From positions 372,001-436,000 of the forward strand of contig NZ_WKJK01000003.1 in the NCBI RefSeq assembly GCF_009674535.1: a DNA stretch of 64,000 nucleotides, given 5' to 3'. The position numbers and the translations under genes are program-made. The stretch comes from Duganella guangzhouensis (GTDB taxonomy: Bacteria > Pseudomonadota > Gammaproteobacteria > Burkholderiales > Burkholderiaceae_D). Every line of letters starts with the position of its first letter. The stretch's first letter is position 1. Below are positions 54,763-63,876 of this stretch, piece after piece. The notes below the pieces were generated by a model. That model did not search any database. It had not been told where the DNA came from and worked only from the letters and a program-made list of their open reading frames with translations.

Positions 54763-54773
54763 GGTGGTTTCCT

Positions 54774-55856
54774 TTATTGAGAAGTAGCAGAGGCCAGTAC
54801 GGAACGCGGCTGGCCCAGGCGTTGAATCATGGCCGCGATGGCTTTCATCTGCGGCGCGTTCCTGGTGTAAAAATTCGGGTTGTTCTGATCATCGCTGGAA
54901 TAGCCCCAGAAGTCCCAGCAGCCCTTGGGGTTGGCGGGAATGCCGGAGGATGGATGGGCTTGCGGATACAGGATGATCAGCTTGTTGGTGTCGGCAAACT
55001 CGTTGTAACCGGTGCCGTTGTAGAAACGGTCGCCGATCACACTGGCGCCCTGCTCGCAGCCATGGAAAGCCACGTGCACGCCGCAAGCGCTGCGCTGGCA
55101 CACCGCCGGAATATAGACATAGGCATCGGCATCCATGCTGGCGCGCTCACTGCTGAAGAACTCGCCCTGATTGAAGCGCGTGATGCCCTGCGTCGCACTC
55201 GGCGAGGGCTTCTGCACCGCCGGCCCGTAGATGTGCTTCAACAGCACTTGCGACTGCGTGAAGTCACAGTCGTTAATATACGGCGGCGCGGTCACCGGGC
55301 AGGCCACGTCGGACGGCTTGGCGGTGACGATGGAATGGCCGGCTTTGGTGGTTTTGTCGTAGACGATGTTGGCGGCGGGCACGTGGGCCAACGCGTAATA
55401 CTTGGGCACCGCGTCAACCACCATGGTTTTCACGGTGGTGTCGTTGGAGCCGCTGAAAACATACACCTTCTGCCGCGCCAGATTGCTGACCGGATCGATA
55501 AAGCCAGCCTGGGCGAAGCGCCGCGCGTTGGCCCACGAGATACCGGCGTCGGCCGCCACCGCCGCGATGGCCGGCGTCATGCAAGTGGTGGTGGCGTTGC
55601 CCAGATAGTTAAGCTCCGGGTAAGTGCCGGCGCAAAAATACGGCCCGGCCGCGATCACGCCCACGCCCATGAATACCGACGAATACGCGGTCGCCAGCTG
55701 CGCCGCCATGAAGCCGCCCGAGGAAATGCCCGACACCGACACCAGGTTCAGATTCGCCCCCAATGCAGGCAGTGGCGCCGAATCCGCCCAAGCGGCGGAT
55801 GGTAGTAACGCGAGTAAATAGGCTAGTTGTAGCCTAAGAATAGTCCTACGCCCCAT
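54774..55856 (-). CDS. extracellular PHB depolymerase (type-2 catalytic domain)
   Basis: The 360-residue exported esterase has a signal sequence LAYLLALLPSAAWA and the lipase box VSGISSGGFMAAQL (Ser45) early in the mature chain, as in type-2 short-chain PHA depolymerases. The oxyanion region VAFHGCEQG and the C-terminal GCWDFWGYS are also family features. There is no separate substrate-binding domain, so it may attack oligomers or native granules. It heads an operon with a phasin-like gene. AAAGGG lies six bases before the ATG. Confidence 0.9.
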   Translation of the reverse strand: MGRRTILRLQLAYLLALLPSAAWADSAPLPALGANLNLVSVSGISSGGFMAAQLATAYSSVFMGVGVIAAGPYFCAGTYPELNYLGNATTTCMTPAIAAVAADAGISWANARRFAQAGFIDPVSNLARQKVYVFSGSNDTTVKTMVVDAVPKYYALAHVPAANIVYDKTTKAGHSIVTAKPSDVACPVTAPPYINDCDFTQSQVLLKHIYGPAVQKPSPSATQGITRFNQGEFFSSERASMDADAYVYIPAVCQRSACGVHVAFHGCEQGASVIGDRFYNGTGYNEFADTNKLIILYPQAHPSSGIPANPKGCWDFWGYSSDDQNNPNFYTRNAPQMKAIAAMIQRLGQPRSVLASATSQ

Positions 55857-56104
55857 GATATCCCTTTCATCGCGATTGTTAAAATAATGACATCACGAAA
55901 ATTCTAGCAGGATAAAATGACAACGGCGCTAAAAATTATGTAAGTGTTGTAGCTATCCCATTGATTTACCTAGATTTATAATTCATATGAGACAGAAGAG
56001 TTACCTCAGATAATTAATAATTTCACATCGCGGCAATAATATATTGGGCGGAGTCAACGGTATTATCTATTCGATTCCAATAAAATAGTTACGTAGGACA
56101 TATC
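55857..56104. other. AT-rich intergenic region, 248 bases
   Basis: This stretch is far richer in A and T than the rest of the window and holds no convincing gene or RNA. It must contain the promoter of the PHB depolymerase operon. Its right end carries the palindrome GTAGGACATATCCTAC (56093-56108), which overlaps the stop of the kinase gene and may be a weak terminator or operator. Confidence 0.5.
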
Positions 56105-57481
56105 CTACAAGATTGCAACGCTGAAACCGATGCTATTGCGGCCGGCGGCAGACTGCGCGAACACCGTGCCGTGATGGATCTGGGCGATGGCCTTGACGAT
56201 GGCCAGCCCCAGCCCGTAGCCGCGTTTGTGCGCCCCGCCGTGGCGTGCCGGATCGGCGCGGTAGAAGCGGTCGAACAGGCGCGGCAAATGCTCGGCCGTG
56301 ATGGCCGCGCCGGGATTGATGACCGCCACAGTGACATGCTCAGCAGCGCTACGGATGCTGACTTCGATCCGCGCCTGCGGGCTGGAATACTGGATAGCGT
56401 TGTCCAGCAGGTTGACGAAGGCGCGCCGCAACAAGGCGCCATCCAGCCGCGCGCACGCGCCCAGATCGCCAGTGACGATGACCTCCTTGCCGGCTTCATC
56501 CAGCGCCGGTTCAAGGAATTCCACCGCCTTGTTGATTTCATCCGCGATATTGGCCTCGGCCAGCGCCGGGCGCGCTTCGCCCCGATCGGCGTGCGCCAGG
56601 AACAGCATGTCGTTGACGATCGAACGCAACCGCCCCAACTCCTCCAGATTGGAATGCAGAATATCGGCCAGCTCGTCCGCGCTACGCGGTTTGGCCAGCG
56701 CCACCTGCGTCTGCCCAATCAGGTTGGACAGCGGCGTGCGCAACTCATGGGCGACATCGGCATTAAAGGCATCCAGCTGATGATAGGCGTGCTCCAGCCG
56801 CGCCAGCGCGCCGTTAAAGGCGCTGGTGACGCCAGCCAATTCACGCGGCAGCGGTTCCAATTCCAGGCGCTGCGCCAGATTGGCCGGGCTGAGCTGCCTG
56901 GCCTGTCCGCTCAACTGCCGCAAGGGCTGCAGCCCCAGACGCACCACACACTTGCCCAGCACGTACACCGTGGCGGCCGCCGCCAACGACAGCAGCACCA
57001 GCGCCAGCAGGAAAACCCGGCGCGCCTCGGTATAGGGCCGGGTGTCGATGCCCACCACCAGCGTGACCGCAGGCCGCTCACGGTTGGCGTCAAAGTGCTG
57101 CGCCAGCACGCTCAACGTATAGTCGCTGCCGGGCAGGCGCAGCTCGCGCATTTGCATATCGCCCAACGACTGCCGCGCCATAAAGCTCAGGTCGCCGCCA
57201 AAACGGAATTGCGGCGCATCGCTGAGCACCCAGAAGCGCATGCCGCCATCGGTCGGCGTCAGCACGCCCATCTTGCGCGACACCCGCTGCCAGCCATCCA
57301 CATGATCGATGCGTTCGATCTGGTAAGCGCGGTCATGCAGCGCCGACGACAGCTGGCGGCGTTGGTACCCCTCCAGTTGCACGATGAGCAGCGTGTACAA
57401 CGCGGTGCTGATCAGTACGATCACAGTCAGGGTGGTGATGCTGAACAGCGATACCAGTCGCCGGCTGATCGAGTGCTTCAT
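56105..57481 (-). CDS. sensor histidine kinase, heavy-metal (CusS) type
   Basis: The 458-residue kinase has two membrane helices (about 10-30 and 165-185) bounding a periplasmic domain, a HAMP linker, the histidine in FNADVAHELRTPLSNLIGQ and ATPase boxes ending GYGLGLAIVKAIAQIHHG. Its general form is that of CusS/CzcS-like sensors. The start overlaps the response regulator stop as ATGA. It resembles the kinase at 60230-61666 and the two probably arose by duplication. Confidence 0.92.
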   Translation of the reverse strand: MKHSISRRLVSLFSITTLTVIVLISTALYTLLIVQLEGYQRRQLSSALHDRAYQIERIDHVDGWQRVSRKMGVLTPTDGGMRFWVLSDAPQFRFGGDLSFMARQSLGDMQMRELRLPGSDYTLSVLAQHFDANRERPAVTLVVGIDTRPYTEARRVFLLALVLLSLAAAATVYVLGKCVVRLGLQPLRQLSGQARQLSPANLAQRLELEPLPRELAGVTSAFNGALARLEHAYHQLDAFNADVAHELRTPLSNLIGQTQVALAKPRSADELADILHSNLEELGRLRSIVNDMLFLAHADRGEARPALAEANIADEINKAVEFLEPALDEAGKEVIVTGDLGACARLDGALLRRAFVNLLDNAIQYSSPQARIEVSIRSAAEHVTVAVINPGAAITAEHLPRLFDRFYRADPARHGGAHKRGYGLGLAIVKAIAQIHHGTVFAQSAAGRNSIGFSVAIL

Positions 57482-58170
57482 GGTTGCGACTCGCCATCAG
57501 CACCGCGTGCTTCCAGCACATAGCCCATGCTGCGCACCGTGTGCAACAGCGGATGCGGCGAGTCGGCGTCGATCTTGTTGCGCAGGCGCCGGATCGCGAC
57601 TTCGACCACATTGGTATTGCTGTCGAAATTCATTTCCCACACCAGTTCGGCCAGCGCATTCTTGGACAGAATCTGTCCCTCGCGCCGCGCCAGCGTCACC
57701 AGCAGCGTGAACTCCTTGGCGGTCAAGTCGATGCGGCGGGTGCCACGGTAGGCCTTGCGGCTCAGCAGATCGATCTTCAAATCACCGATGCTGAGCTGCA
57801 GTTGCTCTTGGGCGCGCTGGCGCCGCGTCAACGCGTGCAGCCGCGCCAGCAGTTCAGGAAAATAGAATGGCTTGATCAGATAATCATCAGCGCCGTCGCG
57901 GAAACCGCGCATGCGGTCATCGACGCTATCGCGTGCGGTCAGCATGATCACCGGAGTCTGCTTGCGCGTGCGCAGCTCGCGCAGCAGGCTGAAGCCATCC
58001 TGACCCGGCAACATGACATCCAGTACCACCGCATCGTAGTTGTTCTGCATCGCCAGCAGCCGGCCATCAATACCGTTGCGGCCGATGTCGACCGTGCAGC
58101 CATGTTCGGTCAGGCCACGATAAAGGTAATCCAGCGTTTTCGGTTCGTCTTCCACCACCAGTATATTCAT
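57478..58170 (-). CDS. OmpR-family response regulator, heavy-metal type
   Basis: The 230-residue regulator has VVEDEPKTLDYLYRGLTEHG at the start, the phosphoacceptor Asp in [16 protein letters not shown] and the winged helix with RRIDLTAKEFTLLVTLARREG and VVEVAIRRLRNKID. It overlaps the kinase gene. It is closely similar to the regulator at 61663-62334 (shared VMLPGxDGFSLL, RKQTPV and [10 protein letters not shown]). A strong terminator separates it from the hydrolase gene upstream. Confidence 0.93.
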   Translation of the reverse strand: MNILVVEDEPKTLDYLYRGLTEHGCTVDIGRNGIDGRLLAMQNNYDAVVLDVMLPGQDGFSLLRELRTRKQTPVIMLTARDSVDDRMRGFRDGADDYLIKPFYFPELLARLHALTRRQRAQEQLQLSIGDLKIDLLSRKAYRGTRRIDLTAKEFTLLVTLARREGQILSKNALAELVWEMNFDSNTNVVEVAIRRLRNKIDADSPHPLLHTVRSMGYVLEARGADGESQP

Positions 58171-58190
58171 TGCTGTTGCCTTTCAAACGC

Positions 58191-58219
58191 AAAAAGGCGC
58201 AGCCTGCACGGCTGCGCCT
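58191..58219 (-). terminator. intrinsic terminator of the lipoprotein hydrolase gene
   Basis: AGGCGCAGCC at 58195-58204 pairs perfectly with GGCTGCGCCT at 58210-58219 around TGCAC. AAAAA at 58191-58195 gives a U-run after the stem on the minus strand. It lies 19 bases after the hydrolase stop and before the next regulator gene. Confidence 0.9.
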
Positions 58220-58237
58220 GAACCTTATCGGCGTGGT

Positions 58238-60085
58238 TTAGTAATCGGCGGCGGTCCAGCCAGGCAAGCGCACCAACCCGCCGGTCGGGCTACCGAAGCT
58301 GGTGTTGTAGCCAGCCGTGCCCGAGGTGGTCGCAGCGGTCTTGTAGTAGTAGCTCTGGCCGCTGAAGATCAGGTGGGTGGCGTCGGTCAACTGGGTGGTG
58401 GCCGGCACGAAGGGCTTGTTCAAAGCTAGCTTGGTGCGGTTCATTTCCTGTTGACGCGTGCGGCTCAGCAGCCACTCATAGTTGGCCTTCAGCTTGTGCG
58501 CGTAGACCCAGGTAACCATGTGGCTGCCGCCATCGTAGGCTTCCCAGATGATGCCGGAGTCAGGGTTCTTGAAGTCGGTGGAAGCGACCAGCGCGCGCAC
58601 GGCGGCATTCTGCTGGTCGACGGTCGCCGTGAGCGGGCTGAAGCTGGTGTAGCGGCTGCCCTTAATGTCGATCACGCTGCCGGTGATGTCCTTGTACAGC
58701 ACCGCCGTCTCACCCCAGATCGGCGTCGAGAAGCTGTCACCGATGCAGTTATCGATCAGGATGTTGTCATCGGAAATCATGTAGTACCAGTTGCGGTAAT
58801 CGACCGCGTTGCCGTTCGCATCCTTGGTCCAGATGGTGGCGTCGTTCGACTGGTAGTACCTGGCGCCACCGAACGGCACTTCCAGGTTGAAGTTGTTACC
58901 CCACTGCGAAGCGATCGGCCAGACCGCAGCAAAGTAGTTATCACGCTGAGCCGCCATCGCCACCACCTGCATGCCGCCCATCGACTGGCCGGAAGCATAG
59001 ATGCGGTCGGCATCGATGTTGTACTTGGACGTGATGTAATCCATCAGCTGCCAGGTGGCCGGCACGGCGGCGCTCATCGAATAATTATCGCGCGTGCTGC
59101 GCAACTCGCTCGGGATCTGCGGCGCCACCACGATCAGGCCGGCGTAGCCCTGGTCCTTGGCCAGTTGCTGGATTTCGGCCGAGGCGTAATTGGCGTTGGC
59201 CTTGGCTTCGGTCAGCGTGATCATCGGATCGGTGCCCAGCGCGCCGGCGTCCACCACATGCAGCACCAGCATGTATTTCTTGCTGGCGTCATAGTCGGCC
59301 GGCACGTACAGCGCATATGGCAAATCCACATCATGCAGCAAGCCGTCGATTTCATCGAAGCAGTTGGTGGCGTGGAAGGCGGCGCCGTCCGCCGTATAGC
59401 CCAGGGTCAGGATGGAATCGTTGCTGTAGCGCTTGAAGCTGGTGATATTGGTCAGATTGAACGTGCTGGCCTTGGCGGTGTTGGTGTAGGTGGTCGCGCC
59501 CTGCATGCTGACGGCGGTCACCACGGTGTAGTTGGTGAATTCGGTGGCGCTGGCGTTGACGGTGGTGTTCGCGGCGGTGGTGAAGGCCGCGACCTGTTTG
59601 ATGCCGGCCGCCATGGCCGCGCCGTAGGATGGCACGGCGGCCAGCTGGTAATCGGTGTTCAGCGTGATGACCACGTAATTGCCGCTGCCGGTTTTGCCGT
59701 CGGTGTCGAACGGCTCGTTGTCGATGTAGACGCCGGTGACCGCGCCCGGATTAACACCCAGTTCCACCGCCTTGCCCTGCGCATAGTCCCACACCTCGAA
59801 AGTACTGGCGCTGACGCTGGCGCCCTTGAGTTCGACGTTGTACTTGATGGCGATGGCTTGCGCCTTGGCGCCATCCACCTCCACGGTACCGGTGGTGGTC
59901 ACGCCGGTGATGGCGCTGTCGGCGGCCAGCGTGACGGCGGCTGGGGTGGTAGTGGTGGTGGCGGCGGCGGTGCTGCTGGTCGTGGCCACGGTGCCGCCAT
60001 TGCCGCCACAGCCGGCAAGTGCCAGCCCGAGCAGCACAGAGGTGATGCCCGGCGTGAGCTGATGTGTGCGATATCGCGTTGTCAT
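58238..60085 (-). CDS. large lipoprotein alpha/beta hydrolase (PHB depolymerase/peptidase-like)
   Basis: The 615-residue lipoprotein has the lipobox GLALAGCGG (Cys26), a Thr/Ala-rich spacer (ATTSSTAAATTTTTPAAV), an N-terminal beta domain to about residue 230 and a hydrolase domain. The nucleophile lies in IYASGQSMGGMQVVAMAA (G-Q-S-M-G), and a likely His is in DGGSHMVTWVYAHKL. Such proteins are annotated as prolyl oligopeptidase-like or PHB depolymerase-like; substrate unknown. It stands alone with its own promoter gap and terminator between two similar two-component systems, which suggests at least one regulates it. Confidence 0.85.
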   Translation of the reverse strand: MTTRYRTHQLTPGITSVLLGLALAGCGGNGGTVATTSSTAAATTTTTPAAVTLAADSAITGVTTTGTVEVDGAKAQAIAIKYNVELKGASVSASTFEVWDYAQGKAVELGVNPGAVTGVYIDNEPFDTDGKTGSGNYVVITLNTDYQLAAVPSYGAAMAAGIKQVAAFTTAANTTVNASATEFTNYTVVTAVSMQGATTYTNTAKASTFNLTNITSFKRYSNDSILTLGYTADGAAFHATNCFDEIDGLLHDVDLPYALYVPADYDASKKYMLVLHVVDAGALGTDPMITLTEAKANANYASAEIQQLAKDQGYAGLIVVAPQIPSELRSTRDNYSMSAAVPATWQLMDYITSKYNIDADRIYASGQSMGGMQVVAMAAQRDNYFAAVWPIASQWGNNFNLEVPFGGARYYQSNDATIWTKDANGNAVDYRNWYYMISDDNILIDNCIGDSFSTPIWGETAVLYKDITGSVIDIKGSRYTSFSPLTATVDQQNAAVRALVASTDFKNPDSGIIWEAYDGGSHMVTWVYAHKLKANYEWLLSRTRQQEMNRTKLALNKPFVPATTQLTDATHLIFSGQSYYYKTAATTSGTAGYNTSFGSPTGGLVRLPGWTAADY

Positions 60086-60229
60086 AAAGTCTCCGTTGTC
60101 TATTTATATTTGAACCGACGCTTTTTGCGCGGGCAAGACAATGGTAAGGATCGGCCGTGCCGCACTTAATGCACAAAACCGCGATCCGCTGGTACTTTTC
60201 CCCAAACTGGCAAAAATGTAATCTTGGCG

Positions 60230-61666
60230 TCAGCAAGTGGGTGCGGAACAGAACCGCAGGCTGAAGGTGGTGGTGGCGCCGGGCATGCTGTGCACTGTGG
60301 CCTCTCCTCCATGCAAACGCATGATGGCGCGCACAATGGCCAGCCCCAACCCGGTGGAAGCGTTACTCGGCCGTGCCGAATCGGCGCGATAATAGCGTTC
60401 AAAGATATGCGGCAGATGCTGCGCGGCCACGCCGTCGCCAGTATTGGCGACGTCGATTTGCAGTCCATCGTCGGCCTGCCGCAGCGTCAGCGTGATTGCA
60501 CCGCCGCGCGGGGTGTGCGCGATGGCGTTCGACAGCAAATTACCCAGTGCCCGGCGCAGCAAGGTGGCATCCGCGTCGAGCGTCGCGTTGGCGGCGGTCT
60601 GCGCCAGCGTCAGCGTGATGCCGGCCTCCTCCGCCAGTCCCTCAAAGTAGTTGCGGATGCGCAGCAACTCGGCCTGCGCGTCCAGCGTCTGCCGGTTGAT
60701 GGCCAGGCCGGCGTTGTCCACCCGCGCCAGGAACAGTGTGTTCTCTATCATGGTGGCCAGATGCTCGTACTCTTCCAGATTGGACGCCGCCAGCGTCTGG
60801 TATTCCTCGACGGTGCGCGGCCGCGACAACGCCACCTGTGTCTCCATCATCAGCGTGTTGACGGGCGTGCGCAGATCATGCGCCAGGTCGGCGGCAAAGC
60901 CGGACAGCCGCTGTACGCCATCCTCCAGCCGGTCCAGCATGGCATTGAAGGCGGCGCCCAGCTCGCGCAATTCCAGCGGGCCGCGCTGCGCCGGCAAACG
61001 GGTATTCATGCGGTGCGTGCTGATATTATTGGCCTGGCTGATTACCATGCGTAACGGCGCCATGCCTTGCCGCACGATCAGAAAACCAAGCACGGCGACC
61101 ACGGTCGCGCCCAGCGTCACCGCGCAGGCAAGATTCAGCAAGTAATGCCGCAGAAATTCCGAGTGCCGCGAACGCGGCCGGGAAATCGAGATCTGTACCG
61201 GCGTGCCGGCCACATCGCCCAGCACGCCGATGGCATTCAGCACCCGCAGCTCATCCGGCGCCCACGACTGCCGGTGCACATCTTCCGCCTGCGGTGTGCG
61301 CGTGATCGGCACCAGTCCCTGCGGCGACAGCGTGGATGGAAAATACATCGGCGCGGTAGTCTGCAATATCACCTTGCCATCCATGCTGGACAGCCGCAGC
61401 ACCAGGCCATCGATGCCGTGCACCGAATGCCGGAACGGTGCCGGCGCTCGGTCAATGGAAGCGATACTGGAGTAATCGGACAGCAGGCTGCGCACCAGCA
61501 CCACCTTGTCGACCAGCCGGCCATCATCGCGCAGCTCGATTTTACGCACCAGCACCTGGTACAGATAGGTCCCCACCGCCGCGAAGGTCAGCACCGAGAC
61601 GATCGCGAACAACAGCGTCAGCCGGAACGCGATCGAGCTGGCTCTGGCACCGGCCGTCAATCTCAC
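60230..61666 (-). CDS. sensor histidine kinase, heavy-metal type
   Basis: The 478-residue kinase has two membrane helices (about 13-35 and 185-205), a periplasmic domain between them, HAMP, the histidine in [21 protein letters not shown] and ATPase boxes with [19 protein letters not shown]. Translation starts at GTG, overlapping the response regulator stop as GTGA. The layout and the TQVAL and NLEE features after the histidine match the kinase at 56105-57481. Confidence 0.92.
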   Translation of the reverse strand: MRLTAGARASSIAFRLTLLFAIVSVLTFAAVGTYLYQVLVRKIELRDDGRLVDKVVLVRSLLSDYSSIASIDRAPAPFRHSVHGIDGLVLRLSSMDGKVILQTTAPMYFPSTLSPQGLVPITRTPQAEDVHRQSWAPDELRVLNAIGVLGDVAGTPVQISISRPRSRHSEFLRHYLLNLACAVTLGATVVAVLGFLIVRQGMAPLRMVISQANNISTHRMNTRLPAQRGPLELRELGAAFNAMLDRLEDGVQRLSGFAADLAHDLRTPVNTLMMETQVALSRPRTVEEYQTLAASNLEEYEHLATMIENTLFLARVDNAGLAINRQTLDAQAELLRIRNYFEGLAEEAGITLTLAQTAANATLDADATLLRRALGNLLSNAIAHTPRGGAITLTLRQADDGLQIDVANTGDGVAAQHLPHIFERYYRADSARPSNASTGLGLAIVRAIMRLHGGEATVHSMPGATTTFSLRFCSAPTC

Positions 61667-62334
61667 GCCCTGATCTCCAGCACATAGCCCATGCCGCGCA
61701 CCGTGTGCACCAGTTTGACTGGATAGGGATCATCGATCTTGGCGCGCAGGCGGCGGATCGCGACGTCGACCACATTGGTATCCGACTCGAAGTTCATGTC
61801 CCAGACGTGGGACGCGATCAGCGAGCGTGACAACACATCCCCTTCCCGCTCCGCCAGCAGATGCAGCAGCGCGAAGTCCTGCACCGTCAGGTCGATGCGC
61901 ACCTCGCCACGCGTGACGCGGCGGCGTTGCACCTCAATCGACAGATCCGCGATACTCAGCCGGTCTTGCACGCGCGGCGGCGCGCGCCGCAGCAAGGTAC
62001 GCAGCCGCGCCAGCAGTTCCGCGAACGCGAACGGTTTGATCAGATAATCGTCCGCGCCCAGCTCCAGGCCGCGCACGCGATCGGCCACTTCGTCACGCGC
62101 GGTCAGCATCAACACCGGGGTCTGCTTGCGCTCGCGCAGTTGCTGAAGCAGGCTGAAGCCATCCAGGCCGGGCAGCATCACATCCAGCACGATCAAGGCA
62201 TAGTCGGCGTTCAGCGCCAGATGCAGACCATCGACGCCGGTGCGCGCCAGGTCGGCCTGGAAGCCGGCTTCCAGCAGCCCCTTGCGCAAATAATCGCCGG
62301 TTTTGGTTTCATCTTCAACAATCAGGATACGCAT
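61663..62334 (-). CDS. OmpR-family response regulator, heavy-metal type
   Basis: The 223-residue regulator has [19 protein letters not shown], the Asp in [31 protein letters not shown] and the winged helix [21 protein letters not shown] with [14 protein letters not shown]. It begins 69 bases after the small gene that follows czcE-like, so all four minus-strand genes may be one unit. Response to copper or other metal is suggested by the CzcE neighbour. Confidence 0.93.
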   Translation of the reverse strand: MRILIVEDETKTGDYLRKGLLEAGFQADLARTGVDGLHLALNADYALIVLDVMLPGLDGFSLLQQLRERKQTPVLMLTARDEVADRVRGLELGADDYLIKPFAFAELLARLRTLLRRAPPRVQDRLSIADLSIEVQRRRVTRGEVRIDLTVQDFALLHLLAEREGDVLSRSLIASHVWDMNFESDTNVVDVAIRRLRAKIDDPYPVKLVHTVRGMGYVLEIRA

Positions 62335-62403
62335 GATGATGGCACTAACAAAACCGCAATTTTGCTTGAGTTTGGAGGTTTGAAAATTAGAAAGTCCTGA
62401 AAT

Positions 62404-62640
62404 TCACGCCACAGCCCGCTGTTTGGCCGCCACCGACTCCCGCAGCAGCACATGCTGTAACTGCGAGAATGCGGCGGGCGTCAGCAGGGTGCAATCGGCC
62501 AGCCCGCACAGCCAGGCGTTCACCGACAGAGACAGGTGGGCGCGCGTTCTGATTTCGCGTTCCCGCCGTATCTCTGCCAGCAACGCCAGCCAGCGTGCCG
62601 CCAATCCCGGGCTGGGAAGCAGCTCTTCGCGGTCTGGCAT
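62404..62640 (-). CDS. small protein after the CzcE-like gene, unknown function
   Basis: A 78-residue protein begins MPDREELLPSPGLAARWLAL and contains two cysteines in WLCGLADCTLLTP with helical ends. It starts four bases after the CzcE-like stop, so it is probably translated with it. No family is recognised. No good ribosome site of its own is seen, which fits coupling. Confidence 0.55.
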   Translation of the reverse strand: MPDREELLPSPGLAARWLALLAEIRREREIRTRAHLSLSVNAWLCGLADCTLLTPAAFSQLQHVLLRESVAAKQRAVA

Positions 62641-62644
62641 CGGT

Positions 62645-62989
62645 TTAACGGTAGAGCGGGTCGCGGGCGACGTAGACTTCGATGTCCTTGGCCGGGAAGC
62701 CGGCTGGCGCGATGGTGGACAGCCGCACATCGTCCTCATCGCGCAGGGTGCGGAAGTTCCAGGTGAAGGTCTGATGGCCGCTGACGAAGGTGACGGTGTC
62801 GCCGTTCTCGACGTTCACCGTTTTGGTGTCAGCGCTGATGTTGATGAGCTTTTCGGAAGCCGTGGCGGGCTCGGTGTGACCGTAGTCACTGGCCGGCGCA
62901 GCGTGCGCGCCGGCGCTCAGGCCGGCAGTGGCGATCACTGCCGCGAGCAGCAGGCGTTTGGACATCGAGATGGCGGAATGGTCTGTCAT
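62645..62989 (-). CDS. CzcE-family periplasmic metal-binding protein
   Basis: The 114-residue exported protein has a signal peptide (LLLAAVIATAGLSAGAHA) and then INISADTKTVNVENGDTVTF, FTWNFRT and APAGFPAKDIEVYVARDPLYR, the conserved features of CzcE, the copper-binding periplasmic protein of the Cupriavidus czc region. GGAG is seven bases before the ATG. It may act as a metal buffer or sensor partner for the downstream two-component system. Confidence 0.88.
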   Translation of the reverse strand: MTDHSAISMSKRLLLAAVIATAGLSAGAHAAPASDYGHTEPATASEKLINISADTKTVNVENGDTVTFVSGHQTFTWNFRTLRDEDDVRLSTIAPAGFPAKDIEVYVARDPLYR

Positions 62990-63180
62990 GCGGTTCTCCA
63001 GATAGGTAGTGGCATCAGCGCTGATTGGCTAATGAAAACCATTATAGAAACCACACGATTACCGCAGCATTGCCTCTGGATTACACTTTTATTACCGCAA
63101 CATGTCAGAAAATTAATGATGGTTTAATACAGGCTGCGCTAGCCTGCATGCTGTCTCCGATCATCTACAGGATGCCAGCC

Positions 63181-63876
63181 ATGAAAACTGTCCATATCCC
63201 GGCCGTCAACCCACGCTACTGGACGGCGATCACGCTGGCCAGCATCTGCGGCACCAACCTTGGCGACCTGTATGCGCACACCACGCATCTGGGCATCATG
63301 CAGGGCTTGCTGATCCTGTGCGTTATCGCGGCTGCCGTGTTTGCGGCGGAGCGCGCCGACCAGCGTGTGCATGAAGCCTACTACTGGCTGGTCATTCTGA
63401 TCATTCGCACTGGCGCGACGAATATCGCCGACTATCTGGCTTTCCGTGTCCACATTCCCATGCCAGTGCTAATCGTCGGACTGGCCGCCGCTCTGGCCAT
63501 GCTGGCGTGGCGCACCCGGCGCGATGCCGCCACAGCCAGCGTGCCCAACACCGATGCCGCCTACTGGATCGCCATGCTGATTGCCGGCGTGTTCGGCACC
63601 GTCAGCGGCGACGCGCTGTCCCACCTGATCGGCCAGGGCTACGCCAGTATCTGCCTGAGCCTGCTGCTGGCAGCCGTGCTGTGGTGGAACCCTGGCGCGG
63701 GCGCCTATTGGCTAATCGTCGCCACGGCCCGCACCGCCGGCACCGCGATCGGCGACTGGCTGGCCGAGAACCAGCTGATGAATATCGGCCTGCCGCTGTG
63801 CACCCTGATCACCGTCTGCGTCTTTGCCTCTGTTCTGTTTTACTCGCCATCGGTGGCCAGGGCGCGGATGCAATAG
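63181..63876 (+). CDS. COG4705-like membrane protein with four internal repeats
   Basis: The 231-residue membrane protein is built of four copies of a unit with a Tyr-Trp or Tyr start and a G-T/A-x-x-G/A-D end: CGTNLGD, TGATNIAD, FGTVSGD and AGTAIGD, each followed by a second helix. This suits eight helices. COG4705 proteins of this form are found near metal-response genes and their function is unknown. AGGA is nine bases before the ATG at 63181; longer frames begin in the promoter. Its last 37 bases overlap the convergent regulator gene. Confidence 0.85.
   Translation: MKTVHIPAVNPRYWTAITLASICGTNLGDLYAHTTHLGIMQGLLILCVIAAAVFAAERADQRVHEAYYWLVILIIRTGATNIADYLAFRVHIPMPVLIVGLAAALAMLAWRTRRDAATASVPNTDAAYWIAMLIAGVFGTVSGDALSHLIGQGYASICLSLLLAAVLWWNPGAGAYWLIVATARTAGTAIGDWLAENQLMNIGLPLCTLITVCVFASVLFYSPSVARARMQ

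Noticed and set aside
55857-56104. AT-rich gap as an integration site or small RNA gene
   Set aside because: No tRNA end, direct repeats, integrase or convincing stem-loop/terminator pair; probably only a promoter region.
58451-60169. 572-codon plus-strand frame opposite the lipoprotein hydrolase
   Set aside because: The minus-strand product has a lipobox, a nucleophile motif and a terminator; the plus frame is Gly/Val/Asp-rich without features.
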